Below are positions 36,513-46,198 of a stretch of 64,000 bases of DNA, in pieces. The notes under the pieces are model-generated. The model saw only the letters and a list, made by a program, of their open reading frames with translations, was not told the origin of the DNA and did not search any database. The first letter of the stretch is position 1; each line of letters opens with the position of its first letter. The translations under genes were made by a program, and so were the position numbers. Source of the stretch: Terrimonas_B sp041743125 (lineage in GTDB: Bacteria; Bacteroidota; Bacteroidia; Chitinophagales; Chitinophagaceae); assembly GCA_041743125.1 (NCBI GenBank), contig JBGTNK010000297.1, positions 1 to 64,000 on the forward strand, read 5' to 3'.

Positions 36513-36629
36513 TGCGCAGCCTTAAGGCATTTAAGTGGCATTTTCTTTTACCATACCTGGAGCCTAAGGTTATTTTTACAATCAATAGTTACTGGTCATC
36601 CAATTCATGCCATTACATTTAGTAAATTT

Positions 36630-39545
36630 TTATACTTCACTTTCCATATAACTTTCTACAGGTTCGCAAGTGCAAACCAGGTTTCTGTCGCCATGCGTAT
36701 TATTAACCCTTCCTACTGCCGGCCAGAATTTATTAACGGTAACAAACGATTTTGGAAAGGCAGCTGCCTGTCTTGAATAAAGATGGTTCCATTCATCCGC
36801 CGATATTACAAATTGAGTATGGGGAGCGTTTTTTAAGAAATTGTCTTTTTTGTCCACTACACCTTCCTCAATTGCTTTTATTTCTTCACGTATTGCAATC
36901 ATTGCATTACAAAATCGGTCAAGCTCTGCTTTATCCTCACTTTCAGTTGGCTCAATCATGATGGTTCCTGGAACCGGAAAACTCATGGTAGGAGCATGAA
37001 AGCCATAATCAATTAATCGTTTCGCAACATCTTCTGCCTCTATTTCCGCTGACTTTTTAAAAGGTCTCAAGTCTACTATAAATTCATGCGCACACAAACC
37101 ATTGTGATTAGTGTATAATATTCCATAATGGCCTTCCAATCTGGCTCTCATGTAATTGGCATTTAATATGGCATATTCTGTAGCATTTTTTACACCGCCA
37201 TGGCCCAGCATCCTGATGTATCCATAGCTAATCAGCAAAATACTTGCAGAACCATAGGGCGAGGATGAGATGGCTCCATGCCATTGCTGTTTTTTCTTCT
37301 GTTCAATTTTTCCGGGCATTTGTTCCGTACTTGCTAATGATACATGACCAGGAAGATAGGGGGCCAGGTGTTTTTTTACACAAATGGGACCCATTCCAGG
37401 ACCGCCCCCACCATGTGGAATAGCGAAAGTTTTATGCAAATTCAGGTGACAAACATCAGCGCCTATCAATCCGGGGGCTGTTATTCCAACCTGTGCATTC
37501 ATGTTTGCCCCATCCATATAAACCTGTCCTCCATGCTGGTGAATAAGCGCATTAATTTCTTTTACAGATTCTTCATATACACCATAGGTACTTGGGTAGG
37601 TGATCATTATTCCAGAAAGGTTATCACTATGGCGCTGTGCTTTTTCCTTCAGATCATCTACATCAATATATCCATTTTCGAGAGCTTTAACTACCACCAC
37701 CTTCATTCCTGCCATTACCGCAGAAGCGGGATTTGTTCCATGAGCTGAAATAGGAATTAGCATCACATTACGATGATGATCTCCTCGGCTTTGATGGTAA
37801 GCTTTTATACTCAGTAAACCGGCGTACTCACCCTGTGCACCACTATTTGGTTGTAAGCTACAGGCATCAAATGCAGTTATTTCACAGAGGTATTTACTCA
37901 ATTCATCAACGATAAACTGGTAACCCTTAGTTTGGTCATTGGGGGCAAAGGGATGTATCTTGCTCCAATGCGCCCAACTTAGTGGCATCATCTGTGATGC
38001 TGCATTTAATTTCATTGTACAGCTTCCGAGTGAAATCATGGACGTGTTCAACGAAAGATCTTTGTTCTCAAGCATTTTAATATAGCGCATCATCTGGCTT
38101 TCACTCCGATGATCCCTGAATACAGGATGAGTTAAGAAAGCTGAGTTTCTTGCCAGGTGTTGCGGAATGTGCAACAAATCTTCATCCTGGTCTATATCAA
38201 ATGCAACGGCATCCACGTCATTTTCAAAGCAATTAATAAGATCATAAAGATCCTCCGTTGAGGTTGTTTCATCCAGCGAAATCCCAATATGGTTTTCATC
38301 AATATAACGGAGATTGATGTGTTGCCTTTCGGCTTTTGTTTTTATGGCATCCAACTCAACTGTTCTAACTACAATTGTATCAAAGAAATTCTGGGATATC
38401 AATTCAAAACCTCTCTGTTCAATAGCATCGGCCGCTGTTTGAGTAAGAATGGCCACCCGCTTCGCTATATTTTTCAAACCTTCTGCTCCATGATAAACGG
38501 CGTACATAGCAGCCATATTAGCAAGCAATGCCTGTGCCGTGCAAATATTGGAAGTCGCTTTTTCCCTTTTTATATGCTGCTCTCTTGTCTGTAAGGCCAT
38601 GCGCAGAGCCCGGTTTCCCTGAGCATCAATGCTAACGCCTATGATGCGGCCCGGTATATTTCTTTTAAAGTCTTCTTTGGCTGCAAAGAAAGCGGCATGG
38701 GGACCACCATAACCCAAGGGCACACCAAACCGTTGAGATGAGCCAACGGCTACATCTGCCCCCAACTCACCGGGAGGGGTTAGGAGAGTAAGGGCAAGAA
38801 GATCAGTGGCCATTGCTACTTTAGCCCCAGTCTGTTGGGTTTTTGCAATAAATTCCCGATAATCTTCTATAGATCCCTTATTATTTGGATATTGAACAAT
38901 AGCTCCAAAAAAGAGATTATCAATTGCTGCATTTTTATAATCTCCTTCCACAATTTCAATTCCTACAGGTGTAGCCCTGGTATATAATACATCTTTGGTT
39001 TGAGGAAATAAGTTGCTGTCTAGAAAAAATTTAGGACGCTCAATATGATCCTGCTTATTCAGGAAATTAAAAAACATCGTCATTGCCTCAGCTGCGGCAG
39101 TACCCTCGTCAAGTAAGGATGCATTTGCTATAGGTAAGCCAGTAAGGTCGCTTACCATTGTTTGAAAGTTCAACAAACTTTCCAATCGCCCCTGCGATAT
39201 TTCAGCCTGGTAAGGTGTATACTGGGTATACCATCCCGGGTTTTCAAAAATATTCCTGAGAATGACAGAAGGAGTAATGGTATCATAATATCCCTGGCCT
39301 ATATAAGTTGAAAAAACCTTGTTCTTTAATGATACTTCTTTAATATGTTTCAGATATTCGTGTTCACTCATCGCATCAGGCAAATTCAATTCATGATCCA
39401 TGCGGATTGAGGCCGGTACTGTTTTTTTAATCAATTCTTCTATACTGTTTAATCCCATCGATTTCAGCATGGCTCTTGCATCCGCTGTAGCCGGACCAAT
39501 ATGGCGGGCGATAAATTCTTTGGATTGTTGTTCAAAAAGCGTCAT
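36630..39545 (-). CDS. gcvP: glycine dehydrogenase (decarboxylating), P-protein
   Basis: This 971-residue single-chain P-protein decarboxylates glycine and passes the aminomethyl group to the lipoyl H-protein in the cytoplasmic glycine cleavage system. It begins with FIARHIGPATADARAML, and the N-terminal half has YTQYTPYQAEISQGRLESLLNFQTM. The C-terminal half has the PLP lysine in LHKTFAIPHGGGGPGMGP (about residue 710) with the glycine-rich loop. Length is typical of the fused bacterial form. gcvT and gcvH are not nearby. A TAACTTTG promoter element is visible about 75 nt upstream. I looked for a glycine riboswitch in the leader and see none. Confidence 0.97.
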   Translation of the reverse strand: MTLFEQQSKEFIARHIGPATADARAMLKSMGLNSIEELIKKTVPASIRMDHELNLPDAMSEHEYLKHIKEVSLKNKVFSTYIGQGYYDTITPSVILRNIFENPGWYTQYTPYQAEISQGRLESLLNFQTMVSDLTGLPIANASLLDEGTAAAEAMTMFFNFLNKQDHIERPKFFLDSNLFPQTKDVLYTRATPVGIEIVEGDYKNAAIDNLFFGAIVQYPNNKGSIEDYREFIAKTQQTGAKVAMATDLLALTLLTPPGELGADVAVGSSQRFGVPLGYGGPHAAFFAAKEDFKRNIPGRIIGVSIDAQGNRALRMALQTREQHIKREKATSNICTAQALLANMAAMYAVYHGAEGLKNIAKRVAILTQTAADAIEQRGFELISQNFFDTIVVRTVELDAIKTKAERQHINLRYIDENHIGISLDETTSTEDLYDLINCFENDVDAVAFDIDQDEDLLHIPQHLARNSAFLTHPVFRDHRSESQMMRYIKMLENKDLSLNTSMISLGSCTMKLNAASQMMPLSWAHWSKIHPFAPNDQTKGYQFIVDELSKYLCEITAFDACSLQPNSGAQGEYAGLLSIKAYHQSRGDHHRNVMLIPISAHGTNPASAVMAGMKVVVVKALENGYIDVDDLKEKAQRHSDNLSGIMITYPSTYGVYEESVKEINALIHQHGGQVYMDGANMNAQVGITAPGLIGADVCHLNLHKTFAIPHGGGGPGMGPICVKKHLAPYLPGHVSLASTEQMPGKIEQKKKQQWHGAISSSPYGSASILLISYGYIRMLGHGGVKNATEYAILNANYMRARLEGHYGILYTNHNGLCAHEFIVDLRPFKKSAEIEAEDVAKRLIDYGFHAPTMSFPVPGTIMIEPTESEDKAELDRFCNAMIAIREEIKAIEEGVVDKKDNFLKNAPHTQFVISADEWNHLYSRQAAAFPKSFVTVNKFWPAVGRVNNTHGDRNLVCTCEPVESYMESEV

Positions 39546-39618
39546 TTGCCTGTTATAATTTATTTTAATATATACTCCGGTGAACTTACAGTTACCTTAT
39601 TTTCCTTCTGAAATGCGG

Positions 39619-39626
39619 GCAAAGTT
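39619..39626 (-). promoter_or_regulatory. TAnnTTTG element before gcvP
   Basis: The minus-strand TAACTTTG would give a leader of about 65 nt before the gcvP ATG at 39545. TTT rather than TTG occurs at the -33 position. Confidence 0.5.
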
Positions 39627-39758
39627 ACGGGAGGAAGAGGATAAAAAAAGAGGATCCTCCAACTGTTGGAAACAGGTTGGAAAATAGTTTACTAAATGGT
39701 AGTAGAACAATTACGTTTTTGTCGCCTTTTGAAAATGAAATTGGCATTACTTTGCAAT

Positions 39759-40244
39759 ATGAGTGAAGACCTGCTTAAAAACTGGCAGAAAAAATCGGGC
39801 GAAAGGCAAAAATTATACAAGCAATACCTGCATAGGGCCAATAAAAATTCCTTGCTCAGGCAATTACCTGATCTTCATGACGAGGCGTTTGAGAAAATTG
39901 ATTGCCTTCAATGTGCAAATTGTTGTAAGAATTATTCCCCCAGGTTCAAAACAACCGATATTAAAAGAATCGCAAAGCATTTGGGAATGAAGGATGGCGT
40001 CTTTATGGATACGTTTTTAAAAGTTGATGAGGATGGTGATTTTGTGGCCAAAACAAAACCTTGTCCTTTTCTGGCACCCGACAATCTTTGCAGCATTTAT
40101 GAAGAACGGCCTTCTGATTGCCGGCGTTTTCCTTATACGGATGAGGATGTGATCTATAAACGCCAGGCCCTGACTTTAAAAAATTCAACTTTTTGTCCCA
40201 TTACGTATTATGTCCTTGAAAAATTATTGAGCGCCGGGAAATAG
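39759..40244 (+). CDS. YkgJ family cysteine-cluster protein
   Basis: This 161-residue protein has the zinc/iron-chelating cysteine cluster characteristic of the family, IDCLQCANCCKNYSPRF, followed by CPFLAPDNLCSIYEERPSDCRRFPYT. The cysteine spacing CxxCxxCC...C...C...C predicts a metal-binding (possibly Fe-S) fold of unknown function. The ATG at 39759 (MSEDLLKNWQKKSGERQKLY) is preferred over the one at 39696. It is convergent with the MFS gene that follows. Confidence 0.9.
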   Translation: MSEDLLKNWQKKSGERQKLYKQYLHRANKNSLLRQLPDLHDEAFEKIDCLQCANCCKNYSPRFKTTDIKRIAKHLGMKDGVFMDTFLKVDEDGDFVAKTKPCPFLAPDNLCSIYEERPSDCRRFPYTDEDVIYKRQALTLKNSTFCPITYYVLEKLLSAGK

Positions 40245-40328
40245 CTATATTTTTTTTTACCAGGAAATTATAAAAGGGATCAGGAATTTTTTTACCCTGG
40301 TAATTAGTTTAGGGAACATAATATTTCT

Positions 40329-41585
40329 TTAATATTCAAATTTTCTCAGGGAAGGTGCCTTTATCCAGGTAATAAAAACTACGACTAATGTCATACACCC
40401 GCCAAATATTACTGATGGAATAACTCCCATTATTTTGGCAGCTAACCCACTTTCAAATTGTCCTAATTCATTACTGGAATTAACAAACATCGAGCTCACG
40501 CTGCTTACCCTTCCCCTCATATGATCCGGCGTTTTAAGTTGCATTACCGTGCCGCGAACCACCACACTTACAGCATCCAGCATGCCGGCGATCATAAGAG
40601 CAAAAAAGGAGAGAACAAACCATTTGGATAATGCAAATAATATAATACAAACACCAAACCCGGCCACTGATAGCAGTAATTTTTTTCCCTGTGCATTTTT
40701 TAACGGAACAATCGTAAGAATAACCACTACGGTGATAGCACCTATGTCAACAGCTGCATTGAGCCAGCCAAACCCCATTGGTCCAATGTTCAAAATATCT
40801 TTTGCATACACCGGGACCATGGCCACTGCGCCACCAAAAAGGACAGCAAACATATCGAGCGATAAAGCGGCAAACAATTCTTTTGTTCTGAAAACAAAAC
40901 GTAATCCTTCTTTCATACTTTCCCAGGTACGTACATCAGCTCTATTGGTAAGTGAAGGTTTTGTTTTTAACCGGGTAAGAACAAAAAATGCCACCACCAG
41001 CAGGACACAAATAACTATCATGGTTCCCATATTACCCAATAAAGCAATCATAAACCCGCCCGATGCATGTCCGGTTACAGAAGCTGCCAGCCAGCTGCCC
41101 TGGCTCCAGGTAGTGGCATTCTGCAAATAGCGCCTTGGAACAATGGTGGCGATCAAAGCGCTGAAACTTGGGCCGGCAAAAGAACGTACTATACCAGTAC
41201 AAAAAATAACCGCATAAATTAAATAAGTTATGTGTTGTGGATTAGTATTATCATGAATAAGCGGGGTAGAAAGGAATAATAAAATGGAAGCCAGGCAGGT
41301 ATAAAAGAAAATACACTTGAGTAATAGTTTTCTTTTTTCGCTGACATCAATGATATGGCCCGAATAAAGTGCCATAGAAAGGGCAGGAATTACTTCTGAC
41401 AAACCGATCAGCCCGATGGCAAATGGATCATGGGTTAATTCATACACCCACCAACCCACCAGGGTACTCATCATGCGAAGTGCGGTAATAAATGTGAACC
41501 GGCCCAATACCAGGTTTTTATATTCTGGAATACGAACAGCTGCAAAGGGATCATCTGTAACCTGGGCGGTAGAATTATCATCCAT
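40329..41585 (-). CDS. MFS transporter (DHA3/EntS-like)
   Basis: This 418-residue major facilitator with about 12 helices includes RIPEYKNLVLGRFTFITALRMM at the start, IGLIGLSEVIPALSMALYSGHIID, the loop motif DVSEKRKLLL, and VVRGTVMQLKTPDHMRGRVSSVSSMF before the C-terminal helices. The DHMRGRVSSV stretch is characteristic of the DHA3/enterobactin-exporter-like branch. The substrate cannot be stated. It lies 133 nt after the deoxynucleoside kinase on the same strand. Confidence 0.9.
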   Translation of the reverse strand: MDDNSTAQVTDDPFAAVRIPEYKNLVLGRFTFITALRMMSTLVGWWVYELTHDPFAIGLIGLSEVIPALSMALYSGHIIDVSEKRKLLLKCIFFYTCLASILLFLSTPLIHDNTNPQHITYLIYAVIFCTGIVRSFAGPSFSALIATIVPRRYLQNATTWSQGSWLAASVTGHASGGFMIALLGNMGTMIVICVLLVVAFFVLTRLKTKPSLTNRADVRTWESMKEGLRFVFRTKELFAALSLDMFAVLFGGAVAMVPVYAKDILNIGPMGFGWLNAAVDIGAITVVVILTIVPLKNAQGKKLLLSVAGFGVCIILFALSKWFVLSFFALMIAGMLDAVSVVVRGTVMQLKTPDHMRGRVSSVSSMFVNSSNELGQFESGLAAKIMGVIPSVIFGGCMTLVVVFITWIKAPSLRKFEY

Positions 41586-41718
41586 TAGAATGTGAAAATA
41601 TGAAAAAAGCCAGGGTGATATTTAGAAAATCTAACGGGCTTCTTACCTCGGGCGATCACCAAAAATTAACAGGAATGTATCGATATTAAGAAGAAATGAA
41701 TAACCTGATTGAACTTCA

Positions 41719-42351
41719 TTATGCCAATGTGAGATATTGTTGCCTTTCATCAAATTCCTTGTCTAATGTGTCTGTTATAATTTTTAAATGGCTTTGGTTG
41801 CTTAAAAAATCTGCATGAGTAGCGTCTACAAAAAGCGTTTTTACATTATGCTGCTTTATATAATTTGTATAGGTTTCCTGTATGCTGAGCAGGTAGGAGT
41901 CTGGTATTTTTTGTTCATAAGAGCGGTTTCGTTTTTTAATATTTGCCTGTAATTTATTAATGGGTGAGTGCAGGTAGATCAACAGATCGGGTTGTATCAG
42001 TTGCTGGTGTATAATGTCAAACAACCGTTGATAAAGCCGGAATTCGTCTTCGGGTAATGTGACTTTGGCAAACAATAAGCATTTGGTAAAAAGATAATCG
42101 GAAATGGTGAGATGCTGAAACATATCTTTTTGTTGCAACAATTCTTTTAATTGCTTAAACCGTTCGGCCATAAAAAACAATTCCAGCGGAAAAGCATATT
42201 GATCAGGGTTTTCGTAAAATTTGGGCAAAAAAGGATTGTCTGCAAATTCTTCCAGGATCAGCCGTGCATTGTAATGTTTCGAGAGCAAGTGAGCAAGGGT
42301 AGTTTTGCCTGCGCCGATATTTCCCTCAATGGTGATAAAATTATACTTCAT
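41719..42351 (-). CDS. deoxynucleoside kinase
   Basis: This 210-residue kinase of the dNK/dGK family phosphorylates deoxynucleosides for salvage. It starts with the P-loop FITIEGNIGAGKTTLAHLLS, then LILEEFADNPFLPKFYENP with the catalytic glutamate, followed by the helical region EDEFRLYQRLFDIIHQQL and the lid segment KKRNRSYEQKIPDSYL with basic residues. Length fits the family. It is codirectional with and 157 nt downstream of folK; the pairing is common in Bacteroidota (recollection). Confidence 0.92.
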   Translation of the reverse strand: MKYNFITIEGNIGAGKTTLAHLLSKHYNARLILEEFADNPFLPKFYENPDQYAFPLELFFMAERFKQLKELLQQKDMFQHLTISDYLFTKCLLFAKVTLPEDEFRLYQRLFDIIHQQLIQPDLLIYLHSPINKLQANIKKRNRSYEQKIPDSYLLSIQETYTNYIKQHNVKTLFVDATHADFLSNQSHLKIITDTLDKEFDERQQYLTLA

Positions 42352-42508
42352 GTTGATGAATCGAAAAAAGGAATCTTATTTGAATGGCAAAGTAAATGAA
42401 ATGAAGGGGGTTGGTCCCTTGGGCGGATATATTGTGGATAAATCCATGCGTCTTGTTCTATTGAGATAGTATTCGCAATAATTGTTTACTCTTTAAAAAT
42501 ACGTGGAG

Positions 42509-42991
42509 TCAATAAAATCTGGATACTTTTAAATTATCAGGACAAATAAGAAGCAATTCAGCAATTGTTTTTTTTAGAATGGGATGTATGATTGTTGGCG
42601 CTATCTCGGCTAATGGTTGCAAAACAAACCGTCGGTTTTGAATTTGAGGATGTGGTATTTTCAACTGTGGCGTATCATGGATCTCATCATTGAACAGCAA
42701 AATATCTATATCTATCAGGCGAGGGCCATATTTTTCGGTTCTTATCCTGCCGGCTTGTTTTTCTATGTTCTGTATTTTTTCTAATAAAAGGTAGGGATCG
42801 CAGGTAGTTTGTAGTTCCAGCACCTGGTTTAAAAATTGGGGTTGATGAACAGGGCCCCAGGCTTCGGTTTCATATAAGGAAGAGGATTGTACCATGTCTC
42901 CGCATTCCTCCTGAATTCTCCTAAATGCCCCGGCTAAGGTTGCTTCCCTTGAGTCTAAATTGCCGCCTGTCAATAAATAAGCTGTATTCAT
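42509..42991 (-). CDS. folK: 2-amino-4-hydroxy-6-hydroxymethyldihydropteridine diphosphokinase
   Basis: This 160-residue HPPK transfers pyrophosphate from ATP to the pterin in folate synthesis. Visible motifs are AYLLTGGNLDSREATL (normally LGSNxGDR), SSLYETEAWGP, QPQFLNQVLELQT and the signature YGPRLIDIDILLFNDE, then IPHPQIQNRRFVLQPLAEIAP. The ATG at 42991 fits the family start. The frame is open to 43096, but those residues do not resemble FolK. It is divergent from sppA. Confidence 0.95.
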   Translation of the reverse strand: MNTAYLLTGGNLDSREATLAGAFRRIQEECGDMVQSSSLYETEAWGPVHQPQFLNQVLELQTTCDPYLLLEKIQNIEKQAGRIRTEKYGPRLIDIDILLFNDEIHDTPQLKIPHPQIQNRRFVLQPLAEIAPTIIHPILKKTIAELLLICPDNLKVSRFY

Positions 42992-43080
42992 AATAAAACC
43001 GATAAGTTGATCAATGAATCGTCCTTCATTTTGTCTTGTTGCTTGCCAGCTTTCTTTACCAACCGACGGCCAAATATCTT

Positions 43081-43088
43081 TATTTTTG
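43081..43088 (+). promoter_or_regulatory. TAnnTTTG element before sppA
   Basis: TATTTTTG lies 22 nt before the sppA ATG; no TTG occurs at the expected distance upstream. Confidence 0.4.
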
Positions 43089-43110
43089 GAATTCAATAAT
43101 TTATTAACTG

Positions 43111-44859
43111 ATGCGGAGTTTTTTTAAAATATTATTAGCCTCATTTCTTGCCCTGGTAGTTTTTTCAGTGCTGGCTGTATTTTTCTTGCTTTCCATGGTT
43201 GGAGGTATGGCCTCAAAAGACAGGCCAAGGGTAGAAGCCAAATCGGTTATTTTACTTGACCTTTCACAACATTACAAAGAGCAGTTGAATCAATACCCTT
43301 TGTCTTTTCTGGGCGGCAGCGAAAAAGATATACCCGGTTTATATGATGTGATCCGCTTATTGCGAATTGCAAAAACAGATAAAAATGTTGCCGGTGTTTA
43401 TATCAAAGCGGATAATAATCCTAATGGGTTTGCCGCTAATGAAGAAATAAGAAACGCATTGAAAGATTTTAAAACAAGCAGCAAATTTGTATTAGCTCAC
43501 GGTGATATCATTACTCAAAAAGCGTATAGTGTTGCCAATATAGCCGATAAGATTTATGTAAGTCCCCAGGGATATGTAGAATGGGCAGGTTACAGCATAG
43601 AATATGCGTTTTTAAAAGGCACATTGCAAAAATTAGAAATTGAACCCCAGATATTTTATGCCGGAAAATTTAAGAGTGCCACTGAGCCGCTTCGTTCAAA
43701 CGAGATGACACCGGAAAATGAATTTCAGACAGCTATTTGGCTGAATGATCTGTATAGCGATTTGTTAATAAAAACGGCTGATGCCAGGAAAATTGATACA
43801 GCGACTCTTCATCAACTGGCTAATGAAGCAAAAATTCAAAATGCACAGGATGCACTGGATCATAAATTAGTTGATGCGCTTAAATATGATGATGAATTTA
43901 AAGATGAGATCAAATCAAAGGCCGGAATTGGAAAATTTGATAAGATCAATTTTATCACCATCAATACATATATGGCTGCCAATAACCTGCAAAAAAGTAC
44001 CGGCGAAAAGATCGCATTGATCTATGCAGAGGGAAACATTGTTGATGGAAAATCAGATGATGAAATCGGCGGTGAAACTTATCGTAACCTGATCAGGAAA
44101 GCAAGAATGGATAAATCAATAAAGGCAATTGTGTTGAGAGTAAACTCAGGCGGTGGCAGTTCCATGGCAAGCGAAGCGATCTGGCGAGAGCTCTCCCTGG
44201 CTAAAAAAGAAAAGCCTGTGATGGTAAGTTTTGGTGATGTAGCCGCCTCAGGCGGTTATTATATTTCCTGTGCTGCAGATAGCATTTTTGCCTTACCAAC
44301 AACCATTACGGGTTCCATTGGAGTGTTTGGGATTATTCCTAATATGCAGGCCTTTTTCAAAAATAAATTGGGTGTCACTTTTGATGGATTAAAAACGGCT
44401 CCGTTTGCAGATGCAGGTAGTGTTTATCGGCCGTTAAACGGAAAGGAAAAAAGCATCGTACAGGCAAATGTGGATATGATCTACAGCCAGTTTAAACAAA
44501 GAGTGGCCGACGGAAGAAAAAAAGATACAGCATATGTTGACAGCATTGCGCAGGGACGTGTATGGACGGGAAAAAGAGGGATTGAAATAGGCTTGATCGA
44601 TCGTTTTGGAGGTATTGAGGACGCTATCCGGGCTGCTGCCTCTGCAGCAAAGCTCACCGATTTCAGGATCGTTGAGTACCCCGAACCTGAGAACATATTT
44701 GAACAGTTATTTGGCAAGCAGGATCCGATGAATTTTACTGATAAAATGAAGATGGAACTGGGCGAAGAGAATTTTAAAATTTACCGGGAAATAAAAAGTA
44801 TAAAAGAAATGAGCAACACTGTGCAAGCCAGGTTACCTTTCCAGTTTTTTATACGATAA
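43111..44859 (+). CDS. sppA: signal peptide peptidase SppA, 67K type
   Basis: This 582-residue inner-membrane peptidase degrades cleaved signal peptides. An N-terminal membrane anchor (about 8-30, LLASFLALVVFSVLAVFFLLSMV) is followed by two tandem S49 domains. The catalytic lysine is in YAGKFKSATEPLR of the first domain. The nucleophile serine is in GDVAASGGYYISCAAD of the second, with LRVNSGGGSSMASEAIW before it. The Lys/Ser dyad split over the two halves matches the E. coli 67K enzyme. It is followed by an ABC-2 type permease, with a 134-nt gap. Confidence 0.95.
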   Translation: MRSFFKILLASFLALVVFSVLAVFFLLSMVGGMASKDRPRVEAKSVILLDLSQHYKEQLNQYPLSFLGGSEKDIPGLYDVIRLLRIAKTDKNVAGVYIKADNNPNGFAANEEIRNALKDFKTSSKFVLAHGDIITQKAYSVANIADKIYVSPQGYVEWAGYSIEYAFLKGTLQKLEIEPQIFYAGKFKSATEPLRSNEMTPENEFQTAIWLNDLYSDLLIKTADARKIDTATLHQLANEAKIQNAQDALDHKLVDALKYDDEFKDEIKSKAGIGKFDKINFITINTYMAANNLQKSTGEKIALIYAEGNIVDGKSDDEIGGETYRNLIRKARMDKSIKAIVLRVNSGGGSSMASEAIWRELSLAKKEKPVMVSFGDVAASGGYYISCAADSIFALPTTITGSIGVFGIIPNMQAFFKNKLGVTFDGLKTAPFADAGSVYRPLNGKEKSIVQANVDMIYSQFKQRVADGRKKDTAYVDSIAQGRVWTGKRGIEIGLIDRFGGIEDAIRAAASAAKLTDFRIVEYPEPENIFEQLFGKQDPMNFTDKMKMELGEENFKIYREIKSIKEMSNTVQARLPFQFFIR

Positions 44860-44901
44860 TATTCCTTGGCTGGTTAAATAAATATTTACAGCAGAAATAA
44901 A

Positions 44902-45006
44902 TTAAATAAAATTTATTCCTGGTTGTTCTTCGTTAAAAGGCTCTACCTGTACTTCAAAGCAATTCCCGTAGGTTTGCACACCAATTTTACTTAATGTCTC
45001 AACCAT
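44902..45006 (-). CDS. candidate small antisense ORF
   Basis: A 34-residue minus-strand frame from ATG at 45006 (MVETLSKIGVQTYGN...) to TAA at 44902 has a protein-like, acidic composition and fills the sppA-permease gap, overlapping the permease start by 13 nt. The plus strand is also partly open here, so this may be chance. Confidence 0.2.
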   Translation of the reverse strand: MVETLSKIGVQTYGNCFEVQVEPFNEEQPGINFI

Positions 45007-46100
45007 ATAGTCAGTCAAGAGCCTTGTGGGCCATTACCCGTGCAAGCTTTAAGGCCATTTTTGCTCAACCGATTTCGATCGTATTCAGTTTGTTATTTCC
45101 CATTATTTTTATCCTGATTTTTGGTGCTTTTGAAAACAGCGGTGTGCCGGTACAGCGCATAGCAATTCGTCCCGGGAGTGATACAGTAAATGCAGTATTT
45201 GATAGTTTAAAATCAATTCCTTTTGTGCGCCTTCTGCGGTATGAGGATACAGCTGCTATGCGTGAGGAATTGGTAAAAGGTAAGCTGACAGGTATTATAC
45301 TCATCAAACCTATGCAGGATACAGTAAGCGAACGAAAATTCCTGGTTCATGTACAGTCAAGTTCAGCAAGTGGTACCTCCCTGTATCTATTTTTACAGAC
45401 ATTGGAAAGCCTGACCAATAAAATTGAAATTGCTAAAATTTCCCCGGGAGGTAAACAGTATACCATTCAACCTGAAATCATAGAAGGACAAAAATACAGG
45501 CAGATAGATTTTATTTTACCCGGGCAGTTAGGCTTTTCCATTCTTTTTGCCACCCTGTTCGGCATATCATTTACTTTTTTTTCTCTTCGGGATCAGTTGA
45601 TTTTAAAAAGATTTTATGCTTCACCGATCAGCAGGATCAATATTTTAATTGGAATTGGTACAAGCCGGTTGTTTTTTCAACTGGTGAATATTGTTATTTT
45701 AATTTTGTTTGGTTACTTTTTTCTCCGTTTCACATTGCAACATGGTGCTATTACTTTTTTTGAAATGGTACTGTTGTCAGTAGTTATGCTTTTCCTTTTG
45801 ATGGGGGTAGGGCTTATCTTTAGCAGTATAGCCAAAAGTGATGCATCCATTCCCTTATTCATCAATCTTTTTGGTTTCCCTCAAATGCTTTTATCAGGCA
45901 CTTTTTTTCCGATTACTGTGTTTCCACAATGGCTGCAGGATATTTGTTATTTCCTGCCGCTAACTCAGTTGAATAATGCAATGAGAAAAATTTCATTTGA
46001 AGGACTTCATTTGTATGATACATGGAGGGAGATAGGCATCCTGGGTGTTTGGATAATTATTATTTATGTTGTTCTGATGAAAGTGATTCGATGGGAATAG
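44994..46100 (+). CDS. ABC-2 type transporter permease
   Basis: This 368-residue membrane protein has the ABC-2 permease pattern. One N-terminal helix (about 25-44, IVFSLLFPIIFILIFGAFE) is followed by a large extracytoplasmic domain (about 50-165), then five helices at the C-terminal half with FATLFGISFTFFSLRDQLILKRFYASPISRINILIG and FPQMLLSGTFFPITVFPQWLQDICYFLPLTQLNNAMRKI. Such permeases need a separate ATPase; none is encoded beside it. Substrate is unknown. Confidence 0.92.
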   Translation: MSQPYSQSRALWAITRASFKAIFAQPISIVFSLLFPIIFILIFGAFENSGVPVQRIAIRPGSDTVNAVFDSLKSIPFVRLLRYEDTAAMREELVKGKLTGIILIKPMQDTVSERKFLVHVQSSSASGTSLYLFLQTLESLTNKIEIAKISPGGKQYTIQPEIIEGQKYRQIDFILPGQLGFSILFATLFGISFTFFSLRDQLILKRFYASPISRINILIGIGTSRLFFQLVNIVILILFGYFFLRFTLQHGAITFFEMVLLSVVMLFLLMGVGLIFSSIAKSDASIPLFINLFGFPQMLLSGTFFPITVFPQWLQDICYFLPLTQLNNAMRKISFEGLHLYDTWREIGILGVWIIIIYVVLMKVIRWE

Positions 46101-46198
46101 TTTCGGGGTAGTATATTACCTGGTTATATTCATTTCGAATCCCGATACGCCGGTGCCTGAATAGCAGGAAAGAAACCGGAAAATTTTAATTTATTATC

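Noticed and set aside
36513..36629. CCTTA/TAAGG complementarity between the unknown secreted gene and gcvP
   Set aside because: The stem is only 5 bp with a long loop, too weak to call a terminator.
39546..39758. Possible glycine riboswitch before gcvP
   Set aside because: No glycine aptamer pattern is visible in the leader, and a promoter element already explains part of the region.
40257..40303. Inverted repeat TTACCAGG/CCTGGTAA between the YkgJ-type and MFS genes
   Set aside because: The loop is about 31 nt and neither strand has a T run directly after the stem, so it is not a convincing terminator.
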